From positions 1 to 5,303 of the forward strand of contig JAQVID010000291.1 in assembly GCA_028695865.1 (NCBI GenBank): 5,303 bases of DNA. The letters are read 5' to 3'. The translations under genes and the position numbers were made by a program. The stretch is from Thermoguttaceae bacterium (lineage in GTDB: Bacteria; Planctomycetota; Planctomycetia; Pirellulales; Thermoguttaceae). Under the pieces are notes generated by a model, which was not told the DNA's origin, ran no database searches, and saw only the letters and a list, made by a program, of their open reading frames with translations. Below, piece after piece: positions 1 through 5,127 of the stretch (position 1 is its first letter; every line of letters begins with the position of its first letter).

Positions 1-51
1 TTTTATCAAAAAAGTGAAGAAGTACTTGCGTTTGGTGGACTGGTAAAGTAA
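1..51 (+). CDS. Possible C-terminal tail of an upstream gene (partial)
   Basis: The first bases are open in two forward frames. Frame 1 reads 16 codons (FYQKSEEVLAFGGLVK) to TAA at 49-51. Frame 2 reads 14 codons (FIKKVKKYLRLVDW) to TAA at 44-46. Either could be the last residues of a gene starting outside the window. The fragment is too short to recognise a family, and both frames could be open by chance. I favour frame 1 only slightly, because its composition is more mixed. Confidence 0.2.
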   Translation, partial: FYQKSEEVLAFGGLVK

Positions 52-284
52 AATAATTGAGTTATTATGTTTTTTATACCGGTTCCGCTTGAGTTTTTTC
101 GTTGCGTGTTCGGAAGACTGCCGTTGATCGAAGGTAAACGGGAAAGGAATTCAAGGCAAATAAAGAATCGGCCGTATCATATCATTTCGCAACGAGGCAA
201 GCTGAAGCTGAAAAGCAATGAGTGAAACCGCGATTTAGTTTACTGTGCTGGAAATCGTTATTGTTAAACGTGAAGGAGTAACGA
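52..284 (+). other. Leader/intergenic region before the rhodanese gene
   Basis: I see no gene here. A weak sigma-70-like match, TTGCGT at 26-31 and TAAAAT at 49-54 with 17 bp between, could start a transcript near 60 and would give a leader of about 220 nt. The -35 match is poor, so this is speculative. The only clear functional signal is the ribosome binding site at the downstream end (GAAGGAG, 272-278). I found no strong hairpin followed by a T-run and no recognisable riboswitch. Confidence 0.25.
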
Positions 285-779
285 GTGAAACATTTGATTT
301 ATGCGGGCATGATTTTTTTACTGACAGGAATTTTCACAGCGATCGGGTTTTCTCAATCGCAAGGAGCAACCAGGATGGATCGCGCCGCCGAAGGAGTTGG
401 TTCGTCCAAGGCGGATTCGAAGGAAAAAGAGGTTGCGTCCAAACCGAAATATGAGACGATTACCCCAAAACTGTTGTATCAATTGCAAAAAGAGGGCAAG
501 AAGCCGATTATTATTGATGTTCGAACGGCTCAGGAGTATCAAACAATTCATGTGCCGGACGCCATTCTTGTACCGCTTGACGAGTTGGATGTCGAAAAGA
601 CCTCGCAAAAATATAAACTCAAAGACAAAACATTTTATTTGATTTGCCGCAGTGGTCGACGCAGTGCGACGGCGACACACAAATTTATTGAGGCCGGAAT
701 CGGAAAACCGGTTAATGTTACCGGCGGCACGTCGCAATGGGACCAGGAGGGGTATCCGGTCATCAAGGAAAGCAAGTAG
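285..779 (+). CDS. Exported rhodanese-domain protein (probable periplasmic sulfurtransferase)
   Basis: This 164-residue protein starts at GTG 285, supported by GAAGGAG at 272-278, six bases upstream. Residues 1-25 look like a signal peptide or membrane anchor: a Lys near the start, a hydrophobic stretch (LIYAGMIFLLTGIFTAIGF), then SQSQGA. Residues 30-56 are a charged, Lys-rich linker. Residues 57-164 form one rhodanese domain, with IIIDVRTAQEY (75-85) and HVPDAILVPLDEL (89-101) as conserved elements. The active-site loop is CRSGRRSA (121-128), with Cys121 the expected persulfide carrier, and the domain ends in the family-typical NVTGGTSQWDQEGYPV (144-159). With the catalytic Cys present it should be able to transfer sulfane sulfur, although many single-domain exported rhodaneses have no known substrate. 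The gene ends in TAG 24 bp before the iron-sulfur protein gene on the same strand, which suggests one operon. Confidence 0.9.
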   Translation: MKHLIYAGMIFLLTGIFTAIGFSQSQGATRMDRAAEGVGSSKADSKEKEVASKPKYETITPKLLYQLQKEGKKPIIIDVRTAQEYQTIHVPDAILVPLDELDVEKTSQKYKLKDKTFYLICRSGRRSATATHKFIEAGIGKPVNVTGGTSQWDQEGYPVIKESK

Positions 780-803
780 CCTGGAAAGACGAAACCGATC
801 ATC

Positions 804-2117
804 ATGTTCAGATTTCTGATCAAGACAGGCTGTTGCCTGTTGATTTTGTTTTTTGCGTTGGCAATGGTATCGGAATTGCCCGCTCAAAAAGGGTCCAAAC
901 CGACGTTCCGTGAATACCAAATACACGAAACGCAGACACCGGTTCCTGATTCGCCTGACTGGCTTGAGTCTCGCGATACCTGGTTAACGGTAGTGCTTTT
1001 GGTCCTGTTGGCTGTTTCGACCGTGGCTGGTGTGTGGCTGCGAAGTCGCCGACTGCTCGTTGTCAACGCGATTGCCGCGATTGTTTTGCCCGGGTTTTAT
1101 TTCGGCGGCTGTCCCTGTCCTGTCGGCACAATACAAAATATCGCGGTGGGTCTGACACGACCGCAGTACGCGGTTCCGACGACTGTTCTGATCTTGTTTT
1201 TGGCTCCCTTGGTCACGACGCTGCTGTTTGGCCGGACGTTTTGCGGGTCTGCCTGTCCGCTCGGCGCGGTTCAGGAATTGATCGCGCTTAGACCAATCAA
1301 ACTTCCCGCGTGGCTCGACGCGGTACTCGGTCTGATTCGATATATTGTTTTGGGATTGGCAGTGCTGTTTGCCTGCTGCGGTTTGGGGTTTATTGTCTGC
1401 CGGTACGATCCGGTTGTCGGGCTCTTTCGAGGCGGAACCGGTTGGGCTAGTGTGCTGACTTTTACCGGTGTGATTCTCGTATTGGGAATTGTGATTGCAA
1501 GACCTTATTGCCGTTTTCTTTGTCCTTATGGCGCGATTTTGTCTTTGTGCGGCAAACTTGCTCTTCGGCATGTAACGGTTTCGCCGGGCGATTGTTCACG
1601 TTGCCGTCTTTGTGAGCAAATGTGTCCGTACAACGCGATTCTTCCCCCATCCCAGGAGCCGTCGTTGGAAGAACGCAAGCAAGGCTTTTCGTTTTTTCTG
1701 GGATCGCTCATTGCTTTTCCGATCATTGTCGCGGTCTTTACCATGCTGGGAGCGACGCTGGCGTTTCCGTTTGCGCAGCTTCATCCGGTCGTCAAGCGGG
1801 CCGAACTGGTACGCGCCGAAGAGTCCGGACTGATCAATCGTTTGGGCGCCTTCGATGAAACGACAGCTCATTATCGCAGTGGGCTTGACAACGAGATTTT
1901 ATATCGGGACGCGGCCGCGGTGGTGGTACGCTTTCGCCATGCTTCGCGGCTATTTGGCGCTTGGTGCGGACTCGTACTGGGCATTGGCCTGATCGCGATT
2001 TGTCTCCGGAAAAAGAGAGTCGGATATGAAGCCGATCCAGGCCGTTGTTTTTCCTGTGGCCGATGTTTCTGGTACTGTCCGAATCAGAAGAATACGCGGT
2101 TCTTTATGAAAGAGTAA
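804..2117 (+). CDS. NosR/NapH-type polytopic membrane 4Fe-4S protein
   Basis: This is a 437-residue integral membrane protein. A hydrophobic N-terminus (about 4-22) is followed by a short hydrophilic stretch and membrane segments near 60-79, 84-100, 124-143, 176-199, 213-233, 296-321 and 383-400. It carries the paired CX3CP motifs typical of NosR/NapH/CcoG-like proteins: C147GSACP and C236RFLCP, each followed by a Gly-Ala. An additional CPCPVG lies at 103-108. Two cytoplasm-type 4Fe-4S sites of form CX2CX2CX3CP follow: Cys264/267/270/274, and near the C-terminus Cys415/418/421/425. Proteins of this type pass electrons between quinol or soluble donors and periplasmic reductases or flavoproteins. 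There is no N-terminal FMN-binding domain as in full NosR, and no nos or nap genes lie nearby, so I give no symbol. The ATG start is the natural one because it begins the first hydrophobic segment, but the Shine-Dalgarno (GGAAAG, 783-788) is weak and distant. Its partner may be the preceding rhodanese gene. Confidence 0.88.
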   Translation: MFRFLIKTGCCLLILFFALAMVSELPAQKGSKPTFREYQIHETQTPVPDSPDWLESRDTWLTVVLLVLLAVSTVAGVWLRSRRLLVVNAIAAIVLPGFYFGGCPCPVGTIQNIAVGLTRPQYAVPTTVLILFLAPLVTTLLFGRTFCGSACPLGAVQELIALRPIKLPAWLDAVLGLIRYIVLGLAVLFACCGLGFIVCRYDPVVGLFRGGTGWASVLTFTGVILVLGIVIARPYCRFLCPYGAILSLCGKLALRHVTVSPGDCSRCRLCEQMCPYNAILPPSQEPSLEERKQGFSFFLGSLIAFPIIVAVFTMLGATLAFPFAQLHPVVKRAELVRAEESGLINRLGAFDETTAHYRSGLDNEILYRDAAAVVVRFRHASRLFGAWCGLVLGIGLIAICLRKKRVGYEADPGRCFSCGRCFWYCPNQKNTRFFMKE

Positions 2118-2174
2118 AAGGGAATCCTCTTATTTCGCGTTAATGAAGTTCCCTAAGGACATCCGCAAAAGGCT

Positions 2175-2220
2175 TTGTGTTTGTGTTGTGTTGTGTTGTA
2201 TTGCGTTGTGTTGCGTTGTG
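2175..2220. repeat. TTGTG pentanucleotide tandem array
   Basis: Eight contiguous 5-bp units occupy 2181-2220: TTGTG three times, then TTGTA, TTGCG, TTGTG, TTGCG, TTGTG. A further TTGTG sits one base out of phase at 2175-2179. The variants differ only at positions 4 and 5. Arrays of this kind change length by slippage. One strand is G/T-only apart from two C and one A. The reading frame through it (from ATG 2143) would encode a Cys/Val-rich hydrophobic run, so length change would cause frameshifts if that frame were ever used. Confidence 0.9.
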
Positions 2221-2256
2221 TTTCACAACAATACTTGTTCGCCACTCTCCCTGTCG

Positions 2257-2301
2257 CAGAATGATTTTGCCCAGAGTGATTTTACGCAGAATGATTTTAC
2301 G
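2257..2301. repeat. Three 15-bp tandem repeats (CAGAATGATTTTACG type)
   Basis: Three head-to-tail 15-bp units lie at 2257-2271, 2272-2286 and 2287-2301. Unit 3 is CAGAATGATTTTACG; unit 2 differs at one position (A to G), and unit 1 differs in its last two bases (CC for CG, with GCC for ACG as the final triplet). The period is a multiple of three and reads QNDFA-QSDFT-QNDFT in the frame from ATG 2143. That would be compatible with a coding repeat, but no other coding evidence exists. Confidence 0.9.
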
Positions 2302-2363
2302 TGTACCGCTTCGATGAACCGCGCAGCATGGTTGTTTTCGCTCACAGAAACATTAGAATCATG

Positions 2364-2393
2364 CCTCTGGCGGTGACGCAGTGACGCCGGAGG
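2364..2393. repeat. Hairpin-forming inverted repeat
   Basis: CCTCTGGCG at 2364-2372 pairs with CGCCGGAGG at 2385-2393: nine pairs, one of them T-G, around a 12-base loop that contains a short direct repeat (GTGACGCA/GTGACGCC). It is not followed by a T-run, so I do not call it an intrinsic terminator. Its role is unknown. Confidence 0.5.
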
Positions 2394-2493
2394 AGAGGAT
2401 GAAACACCCGTTGTTTCCCTTCTTTTTCCTTTTCCCTCATGGATTACATTATAACTCGTTATGTTATCATGAGTTACGCTTAAGTTAATATGA

Positions 2494-2556
2494 ACGGGCG
2501 CTTTTGCCCGTAACTCCACCGCGTAAGCGTTGTATTTACATTACGTGAGCGGGGTG
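2494..2556. repeat. Two adjacent stem-loops upstream of the tRNA promoter
   Basis: The first hairpin is ACGGGC (2494-2499) with GCCCGT (2506-2511) around the loop GCTTTT. The second is longer and imperfect: 2517-2530 with 2543-2556, pairing the CACC/GGTG ends, an inner CG/CG step and the GCGT/ACGT-side bases, with mismatches in the middle. The pair could be the 3' end of a transcript coming from the left or part of a small structured RNA. There is no clear poly-T tail, so neither is established. Confidence 0.35.
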
Positions 2557-2614
2557 AAGGTCATTCCAAAACGCCGACAAGCTCCTGCTCTTCCTTAAAA
2601 TTACGAAGCCCCCG

Positions 2615-2642
2615 TTGACCATAAGCAACGTTTTGTTATAAT
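2615..2642 (+). promoter_or_regulatory. Sigma-70-type promoter for tRNA-His
   Basis: TTGACC at 2615-2620 (5 of 6 to the -35 consensus) is followed after 16 bp by a perfect TATAAT at 2637-2642. Transcription would start near 2649, about 8 bases before the mature 5' end of the tRNA. Strength and position suit a stable-RNA promoter. Confidence 0.75.
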
Positions 2643-2656
2643 AATTTTACTTTGAT

Positions 2657-2731
2657 GGTGGTCGTAGCTCAGTTGGCTAGAGCATCGGATTGTGGCTCCG
2701 AAGGTCGAGGGTTCGAGCCCCTTTGACCACC
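2657..2731 (+). tRNA. tRNA-His, anticodon GTG
   Basis: The sequence folds fully as a tRNA. The acceptor stem is 2658-2664 with 2724-2730, ending in a G-T pair. The D stem is GCTC (2667-2670) with GAGC (2680-2683). The anticodon stem is TCGGA (2685-2689) with TCCGA (2697-2701) around TTGTGGC, which gives anticodon GTG at 2692-2694. The T arm is GAGGG (2707-2711), loop TTCGAGC, then CCCTT (2719-2723). The extra G at 2657 can pair with C at 2731, which is the G-1:C73 identity element of tRNA-His. The 3' CCA is not encoded (CTT follows) and must be added after transcription. Confidence 0.96.
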
Positions 2732-2748
2732 CTTGTTATACCGACCAC

Positions 2749-2792
2749 AAAATAGCGTTAACGCCTTAAATATTAGGGTTTAACGCTATTTT
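2749..2792 (+). terminator. Terminator-like hairpin after tRNA-His
   Basis: A perfect 13-bp inverted repeat, AAAATAGCGTTAA (2749-2761) and TTAACGCTATTTT (2780-2792), surrounds an 18-base loop. The loop can pair further (CCT 2764-2766 with AGG 2775-2777). The right arm ends in TTTT and is followed by AGTTTCTT, and the left arm begins with AAAA, so it could work in both directions. It begins 17 bases after the tRNA and is the likely end of that transcript. Confidence 0.75.
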
Positions 2793-2841
2793 AGTTTCTT
2801 GTCAAAACGCTAACACGATTCAATCTTTTCGCCGGTCCTTG

Positions 2842-2887
2842 CAACAATTCGCCCCCCAAAAAGGGTAGAAAACAGCCTCAATTGTTG
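2842..2887. repeat. Separated 8-bp inverted repeat at the edge of the decamer array
   Basis: CAACAATT at 2842-2849 is the exact reverse complement of AATTGTTG at 2880-2887, with a 30-bp spacer rich in C and A/G runs. The right arm overlaps the first decamer repeat. It might be a second binding site for the same regulator, or chance in AT-rich DNA. Confidence 0.35.
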
Positions 2888-2912
2888 TATAATGTTGTAT
2901 AATGTTGTATAG
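2881..2912 (+). promoter_or_regulatory. Triple decamer repeat with TATAAT (possible operator/promoter)
   Basis: A 10-bp unit, ATGTTGTATA in one phase, occurs three times head to tail (TTGTAT at 2886, 2896 and 2906). It creates TATAAT hexamers at 2888-2893 and 2898-2903. The period equals about one helical turn, so a bound protein would contact the same face three times. The array lies just before the small-gene cluster and could be its promoter with a multi-site operator, or iteron-like DNA. A good -35 box at the right spacing is not obvious. Confidence 0.5.
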
Positions 2913-2920
2913 AAAAAAGA

Positions 2921-2968
2921 ATGAAGCCAATGAAGCCAAGGAATATTTTAAGAAAGGAGCGAAAATAA
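2921..2968 (+). CDS. Possible 15-residue leader peptide
   Basis: An ATG at 2921 opens a 15-codon frame (MKPMKPRNILRKERK) ending in TAA at 2966-2968. It starts with a direct repeat (ATGAAGCCA twice, 2921-2938) and is strongly basic. It has no clear Shine-Dalgarno. Its stop overlaps the position where the next small frame would begin, so it could couple translation. The length is well within chance. Confidence 0.15.
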   Translation: MKPMKPRNILRKERK

Positions 2969-3039
2969 TAGAAGTCAAAAAAAGCGTGACAATCTCCGGA
3001 AAAACAACCGTTATTGTGTATATTTACACGGAATGGTAG
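2968..3039 (+). pseudogene. Mini-ORF with good ribosome binding site but ATA at the start position
   Basis: AAAGGAG at 2953-2959 is a strong Shine-Dalgarno. Eight bases after it the frame reads ATA, then 22 codons (EVKKSVTISGKTTVIV, then YIYTEW) to TAG at 3037-3039. The product has a charged start and alternating polar/hydrophobic residues that suggest two beta strands. No ATG, GTG or TTG start is available ahead of it in frame. Either the original ATG has mutated to ATA, making this a dead gene, or a rare non-AUG start is used. I do not recognise the peptide. Confidence 0.3.
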
Positions 3040-3076
3040 ACAATAATGGAGGGCACCCGAGAGGGGGCCGTATTTT

Positions 3077-3334
3077 ATGGAAATGAAAGAGTTGCGTGAT
3101 AAATATGGACGCAAGAACGCCATACAATCTATGAGCGCTGCCATATGGTCGGAAATTTCTGGCGGAAATCCGTTGATTGATCTGATAGGAAAAACCTATC
3201 GAAGGATCAAGTAGTCAACAACAGAGCATGAAAAAGCCGCCTTAACGGAAATTTATATTAGTCTTGGAAATATTCGTGCGGATATGGAATTAGTTATATG
3301 CGAAAGATATGAAATAGAGAAAGAGAGAAAATAA
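3077..3334 (+). pseudogene. Small gene of unknown function interrupted by an in-frame TAG
   Basis: ATG 3077, preceded by GAGGGGG at 3061-3067, opens 45 codons beginning MEMKELRDKYGRKNAI and ending KTYRRIK, then TAG at 3212-3214. Without any frame change it continues for 39 more codons (STTEHEKAALTEIYIS, then LGNIRADMELVICERYEI) to TAA at 3332-3334. The second half has no usable start before ATG 3284 and looks coding: helical, charged and free of stops. The simplest reading is one 85-codon gene with a CAG-to-TAG or similar nonsense change. Its TAA is separated by one base from the ATG of the next gene, so the two were probably translationally coupled. I do not recognise the family. Programmed readthrough is possible but not supported by anything else here: the rhodanese gene ends normally with TAG. 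Confidence 0.6.
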
Positions 3335-3335
3335 A

Positions 3336-3623
3336 ATGAATACACAATTACAAGAGATCATTGAGCAGTCAGAAAAGAAGGACCTTGAGCAGGTTCGTAA
3401 ACGAGCGGAACATCGTGGAGGAGTTCGGCCAAATTCAGGACGTCCGAAAGGCTCCGGAAGTGGACGGACCGCTACGGCAAGACTGCAATTTTGCGTTACT
3501 CCGGAATTTAAAACAGAGTTCGAGCAGTTTGCGCAAAAGATGAATATTTCCTCGATAGAACTCCTTCGCCGGTTATTTCGGAAACGTAACATACTGATAA
3601 AGAAAGAGGCTATCACAGACTGA
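3336..3623 (+). CDS. Small basic protein with GRPKG segment and likely ribbon-helix-helix domain
   Basis: This 95-residue protein starts at ATG 3336, one base after the preceding stop, with a purine-rich ribosome binding region (GAGAAAGAGAG) inside the end of the upstream frame. Residues 1-27 are charged and helical. Residues 28-44 form a basic flexible segment (GGVRPNSGRPKGSGSGR) like those in many small phage and plasmid proteins, where GRPKG can contact the minor groove. Residues 48-83 fit a CopG/Arc-like ribbon-helix-helix fold: a beta strand (ARLQFCVTP), a helix (EFKTEFEQFAQKMN), then ISSIELLRRLFRKR as the second helix. I infer a DNA-binding regulator, possibly acting on the decamer array at the front of the cluster. 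It may instead be an accessory factor of a mobile element. The gene ends in TGA and is intact. Confidence 0.65.
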   Translation: MNTQLQEIIEQSEKKDLEQVRKRAEHRGGVRPNSGRPKGSGSGRTATARLQFCVTPEFKTEFEQFAQKMNISSIELLRRLFRKRNILIKKEAITD

Positions 3624-3660
3624 ATGACGATCTTTTAAAACAATCTGCTGACTGTTCTTT

Positions 3661-3936
3661 TTTCCAATTCTTTCGCCGCGGCCAAGGCGGTATCGGATCA
3701 TCATCTTTCCAAAGCCCGACTTTATTCTGACGGGCTTGTTCTTCTCCTTACCGCATGGCAGTTCCTTCTTCGGGGGTCAACATCGAAAAGTCGTACTTTG
3801 GACTGTACTTTATCAAGTTGGCCAAGAACGACTATTGAATCTCCGTAATACAATGTCACCACATTTACCAGCAAGTTCCTCGGATACGCAATCCGTGGAG
3901 GTGAGGATGACCGTAATAACGATGAGTATTGTTCAC
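3661..3936 (-). pseudogene. Decayed staphylococcal-nuclease-like (thermonuclease) gene
   Basis: Three pieces in different minus-strand frames join into a nuclease of the SNase family. From 3932 downward a hydrophobic signal-like stretch (TILIVITVILTSTD) leads to SEELAGK. Dropping one extra T at 3863 puts it in frame with VVTLYYGDSIVVLGQ and DKVQSKVRLFDVD, equivalent to the family's DGDT and KVRL elements. Adding two bases near 3777 restores TPEEGTA (3777-3757). TAA follows at 3748-3750, and then GEEQARQNKVGLW, DDDPIPPW, PRRKNWKK (3747-3661), the typical C-terminal end. The family's middle part of roughly 70 residues, including the catalytic YGR arginine and the Asp of DxYGR, is missing. The gene therefore has an insertion, a deletion, a stop and an internal loss. 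Substrate in the intact family: DNA or RNA outside the cytoplasm. The original start is uncertain; GTG at 3934-3936 is one candidate. Confidence 0.72.
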
Positions 3937-4023
3937 GTGCCTGTTTTAAGAAGGAATGGGCCTTCATTTTAACCTTGTTATTTTCAAATGTGACATTGCA
4001 AATTCCCCTGTCGTGTTCAGCTT

Positions 4024-4164
4024 TCAAGTGAGTATTCTGATATGGTCTCTACTGCCCCCAATAACATCAGGCATAAAATCGAGGTATAAAGCAATGATAC
4101 AATCCTTGTCTTTGGTTGATTTTAACCTCTCATTTGTTAAAAGCGACCCATAATTCTCTACGAT
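4024..4164 (-). pseudogene. Possible IS200-type (Y1) transposase relic
   Basis: A minus-strand frame is open from 4164 to TGA at 4024-4026 without a usable start codon. It reads LLTNERLKSTKD, then CIIALYLDFMPDVIGG, SRDHIRILT. After the stop the same frame continues KLNTTGEFAMSHLKIT. The run IGG..DHxxxL followed by KLNTT resembles the part of IS200-type transposases around the HUH motif (IGGVxDHVHLLVxLxxT). Here the second His of the motif would be Arg and a stop lies in the domain, so it would be inactive. No catalytic Tyr region, no terminal hairpins and no flanking insertion ends are visible. I rank this as plausible only. Confidence 0.35.
4120..4142. repeat. TTTTAAC/GTTAAAA inverted repeat
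   Basis: A perfect 7-bp inverted repeat (TTTTAAC 4120-4126, GTTAAAA 4136-4142) has a 9-bp spacer. It lies inside the possible transposase relic. It is AT-rich and short, and may be chance. Confidence 0.3.
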
Positions 4165-4171
4165 TCACACG

Positions 4172-4185
4172 CCCGGTTTTCCGGG
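4172..4185 (-). terminator. Small GC hairpin downstream of the NAD kinase gene
   Basis: CCCGG (4172-4176) and CCGGG (4181-4185) form a 5-bp stem with a 4-base loop, 28 bases beyond the NAD kinase stop on the minus strand. No U-run follows in that direction (CGTGTGAATC), so if it ends the transcript it is a weak or factor-dependent terminator. Confidence 0.3.
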
Positions 4186-4213
4186 ACCATTCTACCAGTG
4201 TCTGCCCGAAGAA

Positions 4214-5095
4214 TCAGTTCATTTTCCGGTCAATGTATTCGAGCGATCCGTTCCAGCCCAGCTTTTCCCGAAGCGCGCGGTAATAGCTGCGTTCCGGAAT
4301 GCGTATCATCTTGAAGGCGACATCGGCTTTTCGAACGACTATGCGATCGCCCGGCTCAATTCGCAAACTGGAATCACCATCCACAACAGCATAGGCTTCC
4401 CGGTTGCGAACGCGAAATTCATAAACACGATCCGCCGAATCGACGACCGGACGAAAACTGAGCGTGTGAGGTCCAAGCGGCGACAGAACAATGGCGTCGA
4501 GATTTTTATGAAGTATCGGTCCACCACAGGCGAGATTGTGGGCCGTCGAGCCGACCGGCGTGCTAATCATGAGACCATCGCCCCGATAGACCGTAACCAG
4601 TTCACTATCGACAAATAATTCAATTTGAAGCAGTTCAAAGGGAGGACCGCACTGAACAACAACTTCATTGACAACCAGCTTGCGATTGATGAGCTCCGGA
4701 CCAGTGGAACCGGGGCGCCACGCGGTGCACTCCAAAAGTATCTGCCGATTGAGAGGAAGTGCCTCAAAGTCGTCTCGTTTGAGTAACGGAATCAACTCAT
4801 CCGCGGAAACACTGGCGAGAAAACCGAGCGTACCAAGATTAACAGCCAGCAAGGGAATTTGACTTCGACCGAGCTGATGTACGGCGCGCAAAATCGCGCC
4901 ATCGCCGCCGAACACAATGGCAATATCGGCAAATTCGTTCGAAAGGTCTTTCTCACCGGTAAAATCGACAGCAACGACATTGCACAACTCCTCTATTTGC
5001 GAACGGAGTCGTTCAACGCCTTCGAGAACACCGGCACGACGTCCGTTTCCCAAAAGGAATACCCGCCTTGCGTTTTTCGGATTTTCTACGGTCAT
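4214..5095 (-). CDS. nadK: NAD kinase
   Basis: This 293-residue cytoplasmic enzyme phosphorylates NAD to NADP. Family motifs are in order: VFGGDGAILRA (61-71) with the GGDG signature and its catalytic Asp65; NLGTLGFLA (86-94); VVNEVVV (141-147); GDGLMISTPVGSTAHNLACG (172-191) for nucleotide binding; SPLGPHTLSFRPVV (205-218); and VVDGD (237-241). The glycine-rich stretch reads PVGSTAHNLACGGPI where PTGSTAYSLSAGGPI is most common, which keeps the Gly-Ser-Thr core. The length is normal for bacterial NAD kinases. I chose ATG 5095 because AGGAAGG (5102-5108 on the minus strand) lies six bases upstream. The longer frame to 5197 would overlap the HIT gene by 70 bases and has no family match in the added residues. 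The gap to the HIT gene is 32 bp on the same strand, so co-transcription is likely. Confidence 0.95.
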   Translation of the reverse strand: MTVENPKNARRVFLLGNGRRAGVLEGVERLRSQIEELCNVVAVDFTGEKDLSNEFADIAIVFGGDGAILRAVHQLGRSQIPLLAVNLGTLGFLASVSADELIPLLKRDDFEALPLNRQILLECTAWRPGSTGPELINRKLVVNEVVVQCGPPFELLQIELFVDSELVTVYRGDGLMISTPVGSTAHNLACGGPILHKNLDAIVLSPLGPHTLSFRPVVDSADRVYEFRVRNREAYAVVDGDSSLRIEPGDRIVVRKADVAFKMIRIPERSYYRALREKLGWNGSLEYIDRKMN

Positions 5096-5127
5096 AAAAA
5101 ACCTTCCTGTAAGAATCTCAAATCGCG

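Larger units (their letters stand above)
2118..2600. other. Gene-free repeat-rich spacer
   Basis: No convincing gene lies between the iron-sulfur protein gene and the tRNA promoter. An ATG frame at 2143-2376 (77 codons) is open, but it runs through two short tandem arrays whose translations are simple (Cys/Val-rich, then NDF repeats), and it has no well placed ribosome binding site. The stretch holds a pentanucleotide array, a 15-bp triple repeat and several hairpins, listed separately. I saw no T-run terminator directly after the TAA at 2115-2117. Confidence 0.6.

Noticed and set aside
2143..2376. 77-codon forward frame as a secreted small protein
   Set aside because: It consists largely of translated tandem repeats, lacks a placed ribosome binding site and has no recognisable domain.
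2657..2740. tRNA-His as an integration site with a duplicated 3' end
   Set aside because: I found no copy of the tRNA 3' segment elsewhere in the window and no integrase; only a six-base GACCAC recurs just downstream.
2881..2912. CRISPR-like array
   Set aside because: Units are 10 bp, directly adjacent and without spacers.
2878..3144. Minus-strand 88-codon frame opposite the small-gene cluster
   Set aside because: It is Phe/Ile/Tyr-rich as expected for the complement of A-rich coding DNA, has no recognised motif, and the forward frames have ribosome binding sites.
3212..3214. Genome-wide reassignment of TAG
   Set aside because: The rhodanese gene ends with TAG exactly where the family's domain ends, so TAG acts as a normal stop in this genome.
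3712..3737. AAGCCCG/CGGGCTT hairpin as a terminator for the RHH gene
   Set aside because: It lies inside the nuclease relic, where these bases encode family-conserved residues, and it is not followed by a clean T-run in the forward direction.
3722..4027. Minus-strand frame of 101 codons as a hypothetical gene, with a GDSIVVL segment that first suggested a DNA methyltransferase
   Set aside because: The segment fits the SNase DGDT-to-KVRL region much better once neighbouring frames are joined; the rest of the frame has no family features.
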